Source: JBBRGK01 sp036741355 (GTDB lineage: Bacteria; Chloroflexota; Dehalococcoidia; CAUJGQ01). Taken from it: 43,720 bases of DNA. How positions within the stretch are numbered: the stretch's first letter is position 1; every line of letters begins with the position of its first letter. Under the pieces are notes generated by a model. The model saw only the letters and a program-made list of their open reading frames with translations, ran no database searches and was not told the origin of the DNA. The position numbers and the translations under genes were made by a program. Shown one piece after another: positions 24,351 through 33,316 of this stretch. The stretch spans positions 1 through 43,720 of the forward strand of contig DAINSK010000028.1 in assembly GCA_036741355.1 (NCBI GenBank). Direction: 5' to 3'.

Positions 24351-25766
24351 TTACTCGACCGCTGCCGGGGCCGCGCGGGGCGCCGAAGGCGCGGGCGCGG
24401 CCGGCCCAATCCAGATCGTCTGTACGTTGACGAACTCGCGAATGCCGAAGCTCGACAGCTCGCGCCCGTAGCCGCTGCGTTTGACGCCGCCAAACGGCAG
24501 CCGCGGGTCGGATGTCACCATGCCGTTGATGAACACGGATCCCGATTCAATCCGCCGCGCCAGTTTCCGGCCGCGATCCAGGTCGTTTGTCCACAGCTCA
24601 GCGCCAAGGCCGAAGTCGGAGTCATTCGCCAGCGCAAGCGCGTGTTCGGCATCTCGCGCTCGGATGACCGGCGCTACCGGGCCGAACGTCTCTTCCCGAA
24701 ACACCGGCATTCGCTGCGTCACCCCGGTCAGGACGGTCGGCGCATAAAAGTAGCCGCGCCCCTCAATGCGGTGGCCGCCCATTACGACGCGCGCACCCAG
24801 GTTCACCGACCCCTGCACCAGGCGATCGAGGTCGTCACGTAGGTCGCCGCGCGCCATCGGACCGATGTTGGTCTCTCGGTCCATTGGGTCGCCGACTTTG
24901 AGCTTCTTCACCGCTTCGACAAACTTTTGCTCGAATTCGGCAGCGACCGACTGTTCCACGATAAAGCGCTTGGAGGCGATGCAGGACTGGCCGGTGTTCT
25001 GAAAACGCGCTTTAGCTCCTATTGCCGCCGCGCCGTCAAGGTCGGCGTCCGCGAGGACGATAAACGGATCGGAACCGCCGAGTTCCAGCACGGTTTTCTT
25101 CAACGCATGACCGCTCGCCGCCGCCACCTTCGTGCCGGTGTCGTCGCTGCCGGTGAGGGTCACGGCTCGCACGCGTGGGTCATTGATCACCGGTTCGACA
25201 GCGCGGCCCGGAATGAGCAGCGTGCGGAACGAACCCTGTGAAAAGCCGGCATCACGAAACACCTCCTCGATCGCGAGGGCGCACTGGGGGACGTTGGAGG
25301 CGTGCTTCAACAGCGCCGTGTTGCCCGCCATGAGCGCGGGGGCGGCGAAGCGGAAGACCTGCCAGAATGGAAAATTCCAGGGCATCACGGCCAGGATCGT
25401 CCCCAGAGGCACGAACGCCACGAAGCTCTCTTTGGCGTTCGTCGGGACTGCCTCGTCGGCGAGCATGTGCTCGGCGTTCTCGGCGTAGAAGTCGCAGTTC
25501 CAGGCGCACTTCTCCACCTCGGCCTCAGATTCGACGACCGGCTTGCCCATCTCCCCCGTGATCATGGCCGCGTAGCGGGGCTTGCGTTCACGCAATATCT
25601 CGGCGGCGCGCCGCACCAGCCGGCCGCGCTCGGCGAAGGTGGTTTCGCGCCATTCGCGGAACGCGGCGTCTGCCTGGGCTATCGCCTGTTCCGTCTGCTC
25701 GGCAGTGAATTCTTTGAAAGTGGCCAGCACTTCTTCTGTGGCCGGGTTGATCGATTCGATCGCCAT
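24351..25766 (-). CDS. NAD(P)-dependent aldehyde dehydrogenase (succinate-semialdehyde dehydrogenase-like)
   Basis: This 471-residue cytoplasmic oxidoreductase turns an aldehyde into a carboxylate. It opens with the SSADH-like MAIESINPATEEVLATF. Asn131 in MPWNFPFWQ stabilises the thiohemiacetal, Glu228 is in LELGGSDPF, and the nucleophile Cys262 is in NTGQSCIASKRF. FREETFGPVAPV and PFGGVKRSGYGRELS complete the family pattern. A Pro/Ala-rich tail of about 15 residues is atypical. GGAGG precedes the ATG. It heads the reverse-strand group with the two small ORFs and the J-domain gene. SSADH is the best guess, but other short-chain aldehydes are possible. Confidence 0.88.
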   Translation of the reverse strand: MAIESINPATEEVLATFKEFTAEQTEQAIAQADAAFREWRETTFAERGRLVRRAAEILRERKPRYAAMITGEMGKPVVESEAEVEKCAWNCDFYAENAEHMLADEAVPTNAKESFVAFVPLGTILAVMPWNFPFWQVFRFAAPALMAGNTALLKHASNVPQCALAIEEVFRDAGFSQGSFRTLLIPGRAVEPVINDPRVRAVTLTGSDDTGTKVAAASGHALKKTVLELGGSDPFIVLADADLDGAAAIGAKARFQNTGQSCIASKRFIVEQSVAAEFEQKFVEAVKKLKVGDPMDRETNIGPMARGDLRDDLDRLVQGSVNLGARVVMGGHRIEGRGYFYAPTVLTGVTQRMPVFREETFGPVAPVIRARDAEHALALANDSDFGLGAELWTNDLDRGRKLARRIESGSVFINGMVTSDPRLPFGGVKRSGYGRELSSFGIREFVNVQTIWIGPAAPAPSAPRAAPAAVE

Positions 25767-25880
25767 GTTTCGCCTCCCGCGGAATGGTTCGTCGGCGGGG
25801 CCATCCTATCGCACGTGCAGCGCAGACGCTTCCGCCTGAAAGTCGGGCAGGGCGTCTTCGCGCCTGCGACGGGGTAGTGG

Positions 25881-27530
25881 CTACGCTTCGATAGTCACGG
25901 TTCCACGGCCACCGTCTACCGTCACGATCGCGCCATCTGGAATCGAACGCGTCGCTATGCGTGTGCCCACAACGGCAGGGATACCGTACTCACGCGCCAC
26001 CACGGCGCAGTGCGACAGCGAACCGCCCGCGTCGGTTACAATCGCGGCCGCGACGGCGAAGAGGGGGGTCCAGGGTGGCGCCGTCGCATACGTCACCAGG
26101 ATTTCGCCGGGAGCGAGCCGGTCCACGTCGTCGAGCGACAGCACGAGCCGCGCCGTGCCACGCACGACGCCGGGGCTGGCGGCGACCCCGCTAATCGAGC
26201 CGTCTTCCAACCGCGGTTCTTCACCCATGGGACCGAAAAAGCGGACGGCGTGATCGTTCATCGCCACGGTGCCTTCGCCGATCACCGCCGGTGGCAATAT
26301 GCGTAGCCAGCGTTCGCGCTCGACGCGGCGCTCGGCTACGGCCGGAGCCAGCCGCATATCCGGCTTTACGGTCGCCGCTTTGATCTCCTCCTCCATGAGA
26401 TAGAAAACGTCGTCCGCCGCGTCGATGGTACCCTGCGCGACCAGGTGGCGCCCAATCGCGAGGCAAGGGATGCGAGACGCAACCATGCCTTGCTGGTCGA
26501 TGTAGAAGTTGTGATCTTCGAGTAGTATCGTTCGGGCCTGCGCCGGCGGAAGCCAGGCGCGAAACGTCGCCAGACTTTCCGGGTTGGTGGCCAGTCGCGC
26601 TTCGAGCTCCCGCTGGCGCTGCTCGCGCTTTTGCGCGGCGCGTCCATGCATGGCGCCGGGACTGGCTTCCGCCGGCATATCCAAGTATCGGCGCAGGATG
26701 AACAGCGGAAAACGTGGGTCTTCGCGCCACGTGGGCTGCGAAAGGTCGTTAAATGATTCGTTGCGATGGCCGTAGACGTGAAGGAACGCCAGCAGGAGGG
26801 CGTCGAATTCCGCGCCTTCCGGGGTGTCGGCCAGATGGCGAAGAACATCGGCCGGTTTTTGCTCGCGCAGGAGTGCAGCCACCGTGGGACGGGCTCTCGC
26901 TTCGTTGGCAAGCTCCCACATTGCTGCCGCCGATTCAAGCGATTTGTTAGGAAGGCCCTGGGTCAATTCGGCGGCGACCTGTTCGCCGTCGGCGCCGTAT
27001 TCGGCGACGCAGAAGTCGATGAGGCGCGTGTATGCAGGCTCACCGGGTAACTGGACGAGGTGGTGCAACTCGCCCTGCCGCCGCCGCAACGCATGTACCT
27101 GTTCCAGGCCGTCCACCAGCTCGTGCAACGACAGGCCCGGATCGGCAAACGAACGAAGGGCGCGGGTGATCCCTTCCACCTCCGGCCGGTACTCGCTGTG
27201 CCAGAGTTCGAGCATCCGATCCATGCGTTGCATCATGTCGCGCCGTTGCACGGCCGCCCGCACGGCCGTGTCATCGTCGAAGGGAACGGCGCGCGAAAAC
27301 GTGTACCCGTGGACGTACTTCCAGACGACATACGCGGGCGACCCTGTCACGTCTGCTGTGCGGTTGAACCCGTCTGGCAAGTCGCGCATTTCGGCGCACA
27401 AGGGCGGCATTGGCAGTGGACCATGCATCTGGTCCCAGCGCCATCCGTAGCGGCTATCTTCCTCGTCAGCCCAATCGACGGTGAACGGTGTGCCATCGGG
27501 GCAGCTATAGGTCGCAGTCAGGGCGGGCAT
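25881..27530 (-). CDS. PEP-utilising swivel (mobile) domain protein lacking the ATP-grasp domain
   Basis: This is a 549-residue protein. The last 80 residues are a PEP-utilising mobile domain with the phosphoryl-carrying His507 in GGSLSHCAVVAREYGIPAVVGT, as in PEP synthase, PPDK and rifampin phosphotransferase. The first 460 residues are mostly helical, with two WxxE-like and His-rich stretches (FLHVYGHRNESF, EDHNFYIDQQG), resembling the central substrate region of rifampin phosphotransferase-like proteins. No ATP-grasp nucleotide domain is present, so it must receive phosphate from a separate protein or do something else. The ATG has a GGGGAG site. Confidence 0.8.
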   Translation of the reverse strand: MPALTATYSCPDGTPFTVDWADEEDSRYGWRWDQMHGPLPMPPLCAEMRDLPDGFNRTADVTGSPAYVVWKYVHGYTFSRAVPFDDDTAVRAAVQRRDMMQRMDRMLELWHSEYRPEVEGITRALRSFADPGLSLHELVDGLEQVHALRRRQGELHHLVQLPGEPAYTRLIDFCVAEYGADGEQVAAELTQGLPNKSLESAAAMWELANEARARPTVAALLREQKPADVLRHLADTPEGAEFDALLLAFLHVYGHRNESFNDLSQPTWREDPRFPLFILRRYLDMPAEASPGAMHGRAAQKREQRQRELEARLATNPESLATFRAWLPPAQARTILLEDHNFYIDQQGMVASRIPCLAIGRHLVAQGTIDAADDVFYLMEEEIKAATVKPDMRLAPAVAERRVERERWLRILPPAVIGEGTVAMNDHAVRFFGPMGEEPRLEDGSISGVAASPGVVRGTARLVLSLDDVDRLAPGEILVTYATAPPWTPLFAVAAAIVTDAGGSLSHCAVVAREYGIPAVVGTRIATRSIPDGAIVTVDGGRGTVTIEA

Positions 27531-27737
27531 CGATCACTCCCCATGTCGACGGTGCGTTCGTGTGCACACAGAATGACACCCAAGCCGTTTCTTTGGCTAG
27601 TCTGAACTGCGCAGCAATTTGGTTCAGTGCTCGACAAGCGTAATCGCACGTCGCAAAATTGTTGCGCACGCACAGATCGAGCCCAGATTTTTCAATTTCG
27701 ATGTGAGCCGCCGGTCCCGGTATCACGGGGCGGCGCC

Positions 27738-28427
27738 TCAGCCGCCGAACTCGGAAGCGATCAACCGCGGTAGCGAGGCAACGCTCGGCAGTATGTGGGT
27801 GTGGCGGACGGCGCCGAGCGTTTCGACGCCATGTGTGCCGGTGAGGACGCCGACGACTCCGGCGGCACCGGCGTTGGTGCCGGCCCGCAGGTCGAGCGGC
27901 GTATCGCCGGCAACCAGCACTCGGGCGGCGCTCGCAACACAGGCTCGCTGCATCGCCAAGAAGATCATGTACGGCGCGGGCCGCCCGTCCGGCACCTCGT
28001 CGCCTGCCACGTGGGCGTCGAACAAGCCGTCAAGCCAGCCGAGGCGGCCGAGCGCGAGATCGGCGAGCGATTTCGGAAAGCCGGTGTTACTCGCCAGCTT
28101 CAGACCGGCAACGCGCAGCGCCCGGAGCGCCGCTTCGGCGCCTTCGACCGGTTGCAACGGACCGCGACTGTATTCTTCAGTGAGGGCGGCGTCGAACCGC
28201 CCGTACGCCCGGGCCGATGCCGCATCGGTCTGCGGGCCGGCACCGAAACCCCGCTCGGCCAGCGCCTGGATAACGGCGCGCTTGTTGCCGCCACGTGCGG
28301 CCTGGATGTCGGCCTCACCAAACGGAATGCGCTCGCTGGAAAGTGCCATGCGGTAAGCGTTCAGCACAGCGCCGCCGTCGTCGATGAGCGTGCCGGCGAG
28401 GTCCAGGACCACAAGCTCGAGTTTCAC
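27738..28427 (-). CDS. Phosphonatase-like HAD hydrolase
   Basis: This 229-residue HAD-family hydrolase has a nucleophile motif, LDLAGT (Asp9, then Ala11 in place of the usual second Asp), that matches phosphonoacetaldehyde hydrolase-like proteins rather than ordinary phosphatases. SNTGF at 113-117 and GDTPLD at 174-179 are motifs II and IV. The cap region has RGGNKRAVI at about 45-53. The substrate is probably a small phosphorylated or phosphonate compound. A GTG start with GGAG was preferred because the longer ORF upstream runs through repeat DNA. Its neighbour is the PEP-swivel protein gene, 207 bases downstream. Confidence 0.8.
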   Translation of the reverse strand: MKLELVVLDLAGTLIDDGGAVLNAYRMALSSERIPFGEADIQAARGGNKRAVIQALAERGFGAGPQTDAASARAYGRFDAALTEEYSRGPLQPVEGAEAALRALRVAGLKLASNTGFPKSLADLALGRLGWLDGLFDAHVAGDEVPDGRPAPYMIFLAMQRACVASAARVLVAGDTPLDLRAGTNAGAAGVVGVLTGTHGVETLGAVRHTHILPSVASLPRLIASEFGG

Positions 28428-28835
28428 GGGTTTGGGCTCCTTTACCCCTACGCCTAACGGGGGGTACTGGTCGGTCGCCGGGCAGTAGTGTACCCCTATC
28501 CCGTCCCTTCCCCCGAAACGGGGGAAGGCGATCCTTGGCTGCTCTCTCGGGCTGCGGTGGTAACGCCTAGCGGTTGCCATCCCGAGCGGCTGCGAACGTC
28601 AGTGTTCGACAGGAAGCCGCGCCTCAAGCTCCCCTCCCCGTTACGGGGAGGGGTTGGGGGTGGGGTAGACCCGGAGCACCACCCAAGGCGGGCCGACCCC
28701 TCCTCCACGACTGCCCACTGCCACAGCGAAGCTGCCCTCTGCCCACGTCAAAGCTAGCGCCATGCGCCCGGGACAAGTATAAGGAGTCACAGGTACCAGA
28801 GCGCCCACGATGATCAAATCTTGAAGGTCACCCCC
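28428..28835. repeat. Intergenic repeat cluster (families B and C)
   Basis: Two family B palindromes lie here: CCTTCCCCC/GGGGGAAGG (28506-28528) and CCCCTCCCCG/CGGGGAGGGG (28631-28653, perfect 10-base arms with TTA loop). A family C block (CGACTGCCCACTGCC onward) follows at 28709-28745. No ORF of interest exists in this 408-base gap between divergently transcribed genes. Confidence 0.7.
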
Positions 28836-30158
28836 GTGTTCAAGCGAACGCTCGCGTTGTTGGTCGTACTGCTCGCCTGCGCGGGCTCGCGGACAGCGGC
28901 GCGCCGGTTGCCATGGACAGGCGTGTCTGCATCCGCGGTAACGGCAGTGGCCGGTCAGCCCAGCCTCGACGCCAATTTCCCGATCAAGCACATCGTGTTT
29001 CTGATGAAAGAGAACCACACGTTCGACAACTACTTCGGCGCTTTTCCGGGCGCCAATGGCACCAGTGCCGGGTTGACGTCCGACGGGCGGACGTTGTCCT
29101 TTTCGCCGATGTCCGATAGGCCGAGCGATGTTTGCCATTCATTCACCTGCGCCCGCAATGGGTATAACGACGGAGCGATGAATGGATTTGATCAGTTGCC
29201 GGGCTCCCGTGGGGGAGCGGCCAACTACGTACAGGCGGACGCCGATCTCATCCCGAACTACTGGTTGCTGGCCCAACAGTTTGTGTTGGCCGACAACTAC
29301 TTCACCAGCCTGCGCGGCCCGAGCGAGCCGAATCACATGTACCCGTACGCTGCCACCAGCGCCGGTACGATTGGCAATGAGTTCGGCGGATCGCCGCAAT
29401 CCGACTACGGCTGCTTCGCCTCGGCGGGACGGACGATTACGGTCCTGGACAGCTCCGGGAATCAGAGCTCTGTCTTCCCGTGTTTCGACGTGCCGATCAT
29501 GCCGCAGGAGCTCGACGCCGCCGAAATTAGTTGGGCCGCGTACGGCCCCGTCTATCACGGCCGCGCCAGTGCCGGTCTGGACGTGTTCCGTTCGATCGCC
29601 TGCGGTCCGGCGACCGAAACCAACCCGTGCCCGACGTCCAATACGTGGAAGCAGCATGTGCTGCCAATCGACCAGGTGTTTCGTGACGCCGCCGGGGGTA
29701 CGCTGCCCGCCGTTTCATGGATAGACCTGCCGCCCGACAACGAGCATCCGCCCAGCAGTATCTGCGCGGGTGAAAACTGGTCGGTGAGCCTGGTCAACGC
29801 GCTCGGCGCGGGTCCGCAGTGGAATAGCACGGCGCTCTTTATTACCTGGGACGACTTCGGCGGCTATTACGACCACGTCACGCCGCCGGATTTGGACCAG
29901 TTCGGGCTGGGTTTTCGGGTGCCGCTGCTCGTCATCTCGCCATACGCGCGTCCCGGCTACATCGACCACATGCAGTCCGAACACAGCAGCGTGCTCAAGT
30001 TCATCGAGGCGGACTTCGGGTTGGCTCCGCTCTCCGATCGAGACGGTGCCCCCAACGACGTTGTGAGCGACCTGACGCAGGACTTCGACTTTACGCAGGC
30101 GCCGCTGCCGCCGCCACGGCTCGAGTCACGAGCTTGCCCGATGAGCGGTAGCGCATGA
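28836..30158 (+). CDS. Secreted phosphoesterase (phospholipase C / acid phosphatase AcpA family)
   Basis: This exported phosphoesterase (PF04185 type) has about 440 residues and a signal peptide, FKRTLALLVVLLACAG. The conserved start IKHIVFLMKENHTFDNYFG holds the metal-binding Glu-Asn, followed by NYFTSLRGPSEPNHMY, FITWDDFGGYYDHV and SPYARPGYIDHMQSEHSS, all catalytic signatures of the family. It should hydrolyse phospholipid head groups or phosphomonoesters outside the cell. The GTG at 28836 has GAAGG upstream; a TTG five codons earlier is possible. It stands alone between repeat blocks. Confidence 0.85.
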   Translation: MFKRTLALLVVLLACAGSRTAARRLPWTGVSASAVTAVAGQPSLDANFPIKHIVFLMKENHTFDNYFGAFPGANGTSAGLTSDGRTLSFSPMSDRPSDVCHSFTCARNGYNDGAMNGFDQLPGSRGGAANYVQADADLIPNYWLLAQQFVLADNYFTSLRGPSEPNHMYPYAATSAGTIGNEFGGSPQSDYGCFASAGRTITVLDSSGNQSSVFPCFDVPIMPQELDAAEISWAAYGPVYHGRASAGLDVFRSIACGPATETNPCPTSNTWKQHVLPIDQVFRDAAGGTLPAVSWIDLPPDNEHPPSSICAGENWSVSLVNALGAGPQWNSTALFITWDDFGGYYDHVTPPDLDQFGLGFRVPLLVISPYARPGYIDHMQSEHSSVLKFIEADFGLAPLSDRDGAPNDVVSDLTQDFDFTQAPLPPPRLESRACPMSGSA

Positions 30159-30164
30159 ACATCG

Positions 30165-30545
30165 GCATCGCCCGCTCGGTCGCCCGGCGGTTGCCCGGCG
30201 GATCGCCCGCCCCAGCGCCTGGCAGTTTCAGCACGCGCGATCACCCGGCGGTTGAAACCGCGGGCTTACACTACAAAACCGGCCGGCGCCGGTTCCGGGA
30301 CCCGCCGGCAGCGCGGCCCGAACTCGCCGGCCAAGCCTGCCGGCGGGGATGCACACGGGACCCGCCGGCGGAGCGGCCCGAGCTCGCCGGCCAAGCCTGC
30401 CGGCGGGGATGCACACGGGACCCGCCGGCGGAGCGACCCGAGCTCGCCGGCCAAGCCTGCCGGCGGGGATTCAAATGACCAGTCCGCGTAGGCGGACTTT
30501 GTAAAGAAAGCCCGCGACTTCAGTCGCCGGGAGGCGCTGTCTGAA
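30165..30545. repeat. Family A repeat cluster around a 60-bp tandem repeat
   Basis: GCGGTT...AACCGC and AACCGGC/GCCGGTT words (30230-30295) are followed by three 60-base tandem copies. After them come AGTCCGC/GCGGACT (30481-30498) and the palindrome GCGACTTCAGTCGC (30514-30527). The order of words parallels the 18790-18960 copy, so the tandem repeat has expanded within a family A element. Confidence 0.75.
30297..30470. repeat. Three-copy 60-bp tandem repeat
   Basis: The copies start at 30297, 30357 and 30417, each beginning gggacccgccggc and containing ccaagcctgccggcggggat. Copies 1 and 2 differ at about three positions and copies 2 and 3 at one, before copy 3 diverges at its end. The frames across it are open because the period is a multiple of three, but no start or coding signal is present. 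Confidence 0.85.
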
Positions 30546-30698
30546 GGCTCACCACGATCAGACGGTGGCGGCGAATCCTACTTTGACCCAGTTGTAGTGC
30601 ATACGACCGTGGTCACCATTGACCCACATTGGAGAGGGATCGGACGTGAGGTTCCTCGCGGCCGGGGGGTGTGCCCCACGACTGCCGGGCTGGGCGCC

Positions 30699-32780
30699 CT
30701 ACTGCCTATTGCCCACGTCCACCCCCAGCTGCCCGCAGATGAAGCTCCAAAGGTCCGTCGCCTCGTCGATCTGCTTGGCGACCGGCTTGCCCTGTCCGTG
30801 TCCGGCCTGTGTCTCGACGCGCAGCAGGATCGGGCACTCATCCGGCGGCGCGGCCTGGCGCGCCTGCAACAGCGCCGTCATCTTGCGGGCGTGCGACGGG
30901 TCCACGCGGCTGTCCGACTCGGCCGTTGTAAACAGGACCGCCGGATAGTGCACGCCATCAGCGGTGTTGTGATAGGGCGAGTAAGCCTTGAGCCAGCCGT
31001 ACTGCTCCGGGTCTTCGGCGCTGCCGTACTCGGCGATCCACAGCCGGGCGATGAGGAACCGGTGGTAACGGAGCATGTCGAGCAGCGGCACCTGGCAGAC
31101 GGCGGCACGAAATAGGTCGGGTCGCTGCGTGATGGCGGCGCCGACCAGCAGGCCGCCGTTGCTGCCGCCGAGGATCGCGAGTCGCTCAGGCGTGGTGTAG
31201 CCGGCATCGACCAGGTATTGAGCCGCGCCGATGAAGTCGTCGAACGTGTGCTGCTTCCGGGCCAGCATGCCGGAGGCGTGCCACTCCTCGCCGTATTCGC
31301 CGCCGCCGCGCAGGTTGGGCAGCGCGTAAACGCCGCCTTGCTCCAGCCAGAATGTGATGCTGCCCCGATACTCCGGCACGCGGTTGATGTTGAAGCCGCC
31401 GTAGCCGGTGAGCAGGACGGGGTTATTGCCGTCGCGCACGAGGCCGCGCCGGTGAACGAGAAACATCGAGACGCGGGCGCCGTCGGTAGAGTCGTACCAG
31501 ACCTGTTCGACGTTCAGCCCTTCGGGGTCGAGAGGTGAGGACACACTTGCCCATTCGGTCAGCGCATCCGTCTGCAGGTTGAGGCGGAATATGACGACCG
31601 GCGTTGTAAACGACGTGAAGTCGAAGAACAGCTCAGAACCATCGTGTTCACCGCTTAAAACGCTCGTCGACCCCACGCCCGGCAGTGGAATCTCGCTGAT
31701 GAGGGCGCCGTCGAGTTCGTGCATTTCGAGTCGGGAGGTCGCGTTTACCAGGTAGCCGAGCGCCAGCCTGCCGCCGACGATGGTGCTCTCCACGAGGACG
31801 GCGTCCTGCCGTTCCGGCACGACGTCGCGCCAGCGGTCGCGCAGCGGGCGGGCAAGCGGCACACTGACGACGCGGTAGCGCGGCGCATCCAGGTTGGTCG
31901 TCAGGTACAGAGTCTCGCGATCGATCTCTCCCCAGAACAGCGCGTGCTCGTCTTCGACGATGGTGATCCAGCCCGCCGTCGAATCGCTCAGATCGCGGAC
32001 GTAGACGTCCGACCTGTCCCAGCCGAGGCTGACGGTGAGCAGCAACCAGCGACCGTCGGGAGTAAGCCAAACCGACGGTTGCTCGCGCATGTCGCGCCGT
32101 TCGCTCCAGATCAACTCGTCCGATTCCGGGTCCGTTCCCAGCCGGTGCAGGAAGACGCGACGGTGATAAGTGAGTTCGTCTTCGGGTGCGGTGTCGGGCG
32201 CCGGTAAGCGCGTGTAATAGAACGCCAGGCCGTCGGGCAGCCAGGCGAGGCTGGTGTAGCGGGTGCGGTCGATCTGCTCGGACAGGTCACGGCCGCTTTC
32301 CACGTCGAGCACGCGCAACGTACTCAACTCGCTACCGTTCTCGGAGAGTCCGTAGGCCAGCAAGCGGCCGTCTCGTGACGGGAAGGACCAATCGAGCGCG
32401 ACCGTGCCGCCTTCGCTGAGCGCGTTGGGGTTCACCAGCGCACGGTCTTTGCCGTCCACACCCTCGCGCACGTACAACACGGGCTGGTTCTGCGTTCCCT
32501 GGCGGCGCTGGAAGAAATAGCGGCCGTTGCGCACGACCGGAACGCCGATGGTGTCGGTCTGCAAAAGCTCGGTCAGCCGCTTTTTGATCTCCTCACGTCC
32601 GGGGGCGCACGATAGCGTCGCCTCGGTATAGCCGTTCTGCGCTCGCACCCACGCCCGCACCTCGTCGGACCCGCCGTCTTCGAGCCAGCGGTACGGGTCG
32701 GGCACGTGCTGGCCGTGAAACTCTTCGTCAACCGGCTCGACACGGCTGACCGGCAGTGAAGTAAGCGTCGCTTCGCTCAT
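30699..32780 (-). CDS. Prolyl oligopeptidase family serine peptidase (S9A)
   Basis: This is a 693-residue peptidase that cleaves short peptides after Pro. The N-terminal region begins with HGQHVPDPYRWLED, characteristic of prolyl oligopeptidase, and is followed by a seven-bladed propeller (about 70-410). The hydrolase domain carries the nucleophile Ser540 in GGSNGG, Asp627 in SRVDPSHA and His661 in AGHGQGKP. LTGYGGFNI forms the oxyanion region. Without a signal peptide it is probably cytoplasmic. GGAG precedes the ATG. The last codons (VDVGNRQ) lie in a family C repeat, which supplies the stop codon. Confidence 0.92.
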   Translation of the reverse strand: MSEATLTSLPVSRVEPVDEEFHGQHVPDPYRWLEDGGSDEVRAWVRAQNGYTEATLSCAPGREEIKKRLTELLQTDTIGVPVVRNGRYFFQRRQGTQNQPVLYVREGVDGKDRALVNPNALSEGGTVALDWSFPSRDGRLLAYGLSENGSELSTLRVLDVESGRDLSEQIDRTRYTSLAWLPDGLAFYYTRLPAPDTAPEDELTYHRRVFLHRLGTDPESDELIWSERRDMREQPSVWLTPDGRWLLLTVSLGWDRSDVYVRDLSDSTAGWITIVEDEHALFWGEIDRETLYLTTNLDAPRYRVVSVPLARPLRDRWRDVVPERQDAVLVESTIVGGRLALGYLVNATSRLEMHELDGALISEIPLPGVGSTSVLSGEHDGSELFFDFTSFTTPVVIFRLNLQTDALTEWASVSSPLDPEGLNVEQVWYDSTDGARVSMFLVHRRGLVRDGNNPVLLTGYGGFNINRVPEYRGSITFWLEQGGVYALPNLRGGGEYGEEWHASGMLARKQHTFDDFIGAAQYLVDAGYTTPERLAILGGSNGGLLVGAAITQRPDLFRAAVCQVPLLDMLRYHRFLIARLWIAEYGSAEDPEQYGWLKAYSPYHNTADGVHYPAVLFTTAESDSRVDPSHARKMTALLQARQAAPPDECPILLRVETQAGHGQGKPVAKQIDEATDLWSFICGQLGVDVGNRQ

Positions 32781-32841
32781 GCGCGGCTCTCCTACGCGGG
32801 CTGGTTCCCACTATAGCCGACGGAAGCCGCGGCTCAGGGAA

Positions 32842-32877
32842 GTACGCGGGCGTTCCTGTGCGGTGGTGATACCGCTA
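32842..32877. repeat. Copy 1 of a short repeat bracketing an accessory segment
   Basis: The sequence gcgggcgttcctgtgcggtggtgataccgcta (read in two parts, GCGGGCGTTCCTG and GTGGTG...TACCGCTA) resembles 34630-34660, with small gaps. The same orientation is kept at both places, 1.78 kb apart. Confidence 0.45.
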
Positions 32878-33031
32878 CAGTGTCAGTAACCGGTAAGTAT
32901 CCCTGGACAGTGAGTAGCTCTAGCAACGCGTGAGTCTCTGGGCGTTAGCTGTAACGTCTGACAATGGCCGAACTACGACACGGGGCCAACGAATTGCGAG
33001 GCTTCCAACTGATCGTCCGCGTCGGTAAGGC

Positions 33032-33316
33032 TTACCGCTGGTTATGAGGTCGATGCAAGTGCTCCAGAATCCACATCCGGGCCAGCGTCGTCGGGCCAAT
33101 ACCCTTCTGCCGCGCCTCTCGGCGTAGTTCGGCCAGCGTTGCCGGGTCGAGGCGGATGTTGATGCCAGCGGACAGGTTCTTAGCAAAGCGGGCCTCGACG
33201 GTCCGGAACTCCTCCTGGTAGTCTGCCAGGTCATGGCTCTCAAACCACGCTGCTTCGTCTTCGCGGTTGGCGAAGTCGGGAATACGGCTTGGTGGGGTCT
33301 GCTTTTTTAGTGTCAT
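33032..33316 (-). CDS. CopG-type antitoxin (BrnA-like)
   Basis: This 94-residue antitoxin has an N-terminal toxin-contacting segment with the typical IPDFANREDEAAWFESHD, and a C-terminal ribbon-helix-helix: INIRLDPATLAELRREARQKG and TTLARMWILEHL. It should neutralise the toxin encoded just upstream and repress the shared promoter. Its ATG overlaps the toxin stop by four bases, the usual toxin-first order of BrnT/BrnA modules. The TAA lies at 33032. The family assignment (CopG antitoxin, PF12441 type) rests on the IPxFxxExEE(A/F)W block. Confidence 0.8.
   Translation of the reverse strand: MTLKKQTPPSRIPDFANREDEAAWFESHDLADYQEEFRTVEARFAKNLSAGINIRLDPATLAELRREARQKGIGPTTLARMWILEHLHRPHNQR

Noticed and set aside
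30297..30470. 60-bp repeats considered as a CRISPR array
   Set aside because: The copies are contiguous with no unique spacers, and no cas genes are present.
32920..33243. Reverse ORF of 107 codons overlapping the antitoxin
   Set aside because: It is a frame-shifted shadow of the antitoxin gene, Arg/Trp/Ser-rich and without a ribosome binding site.
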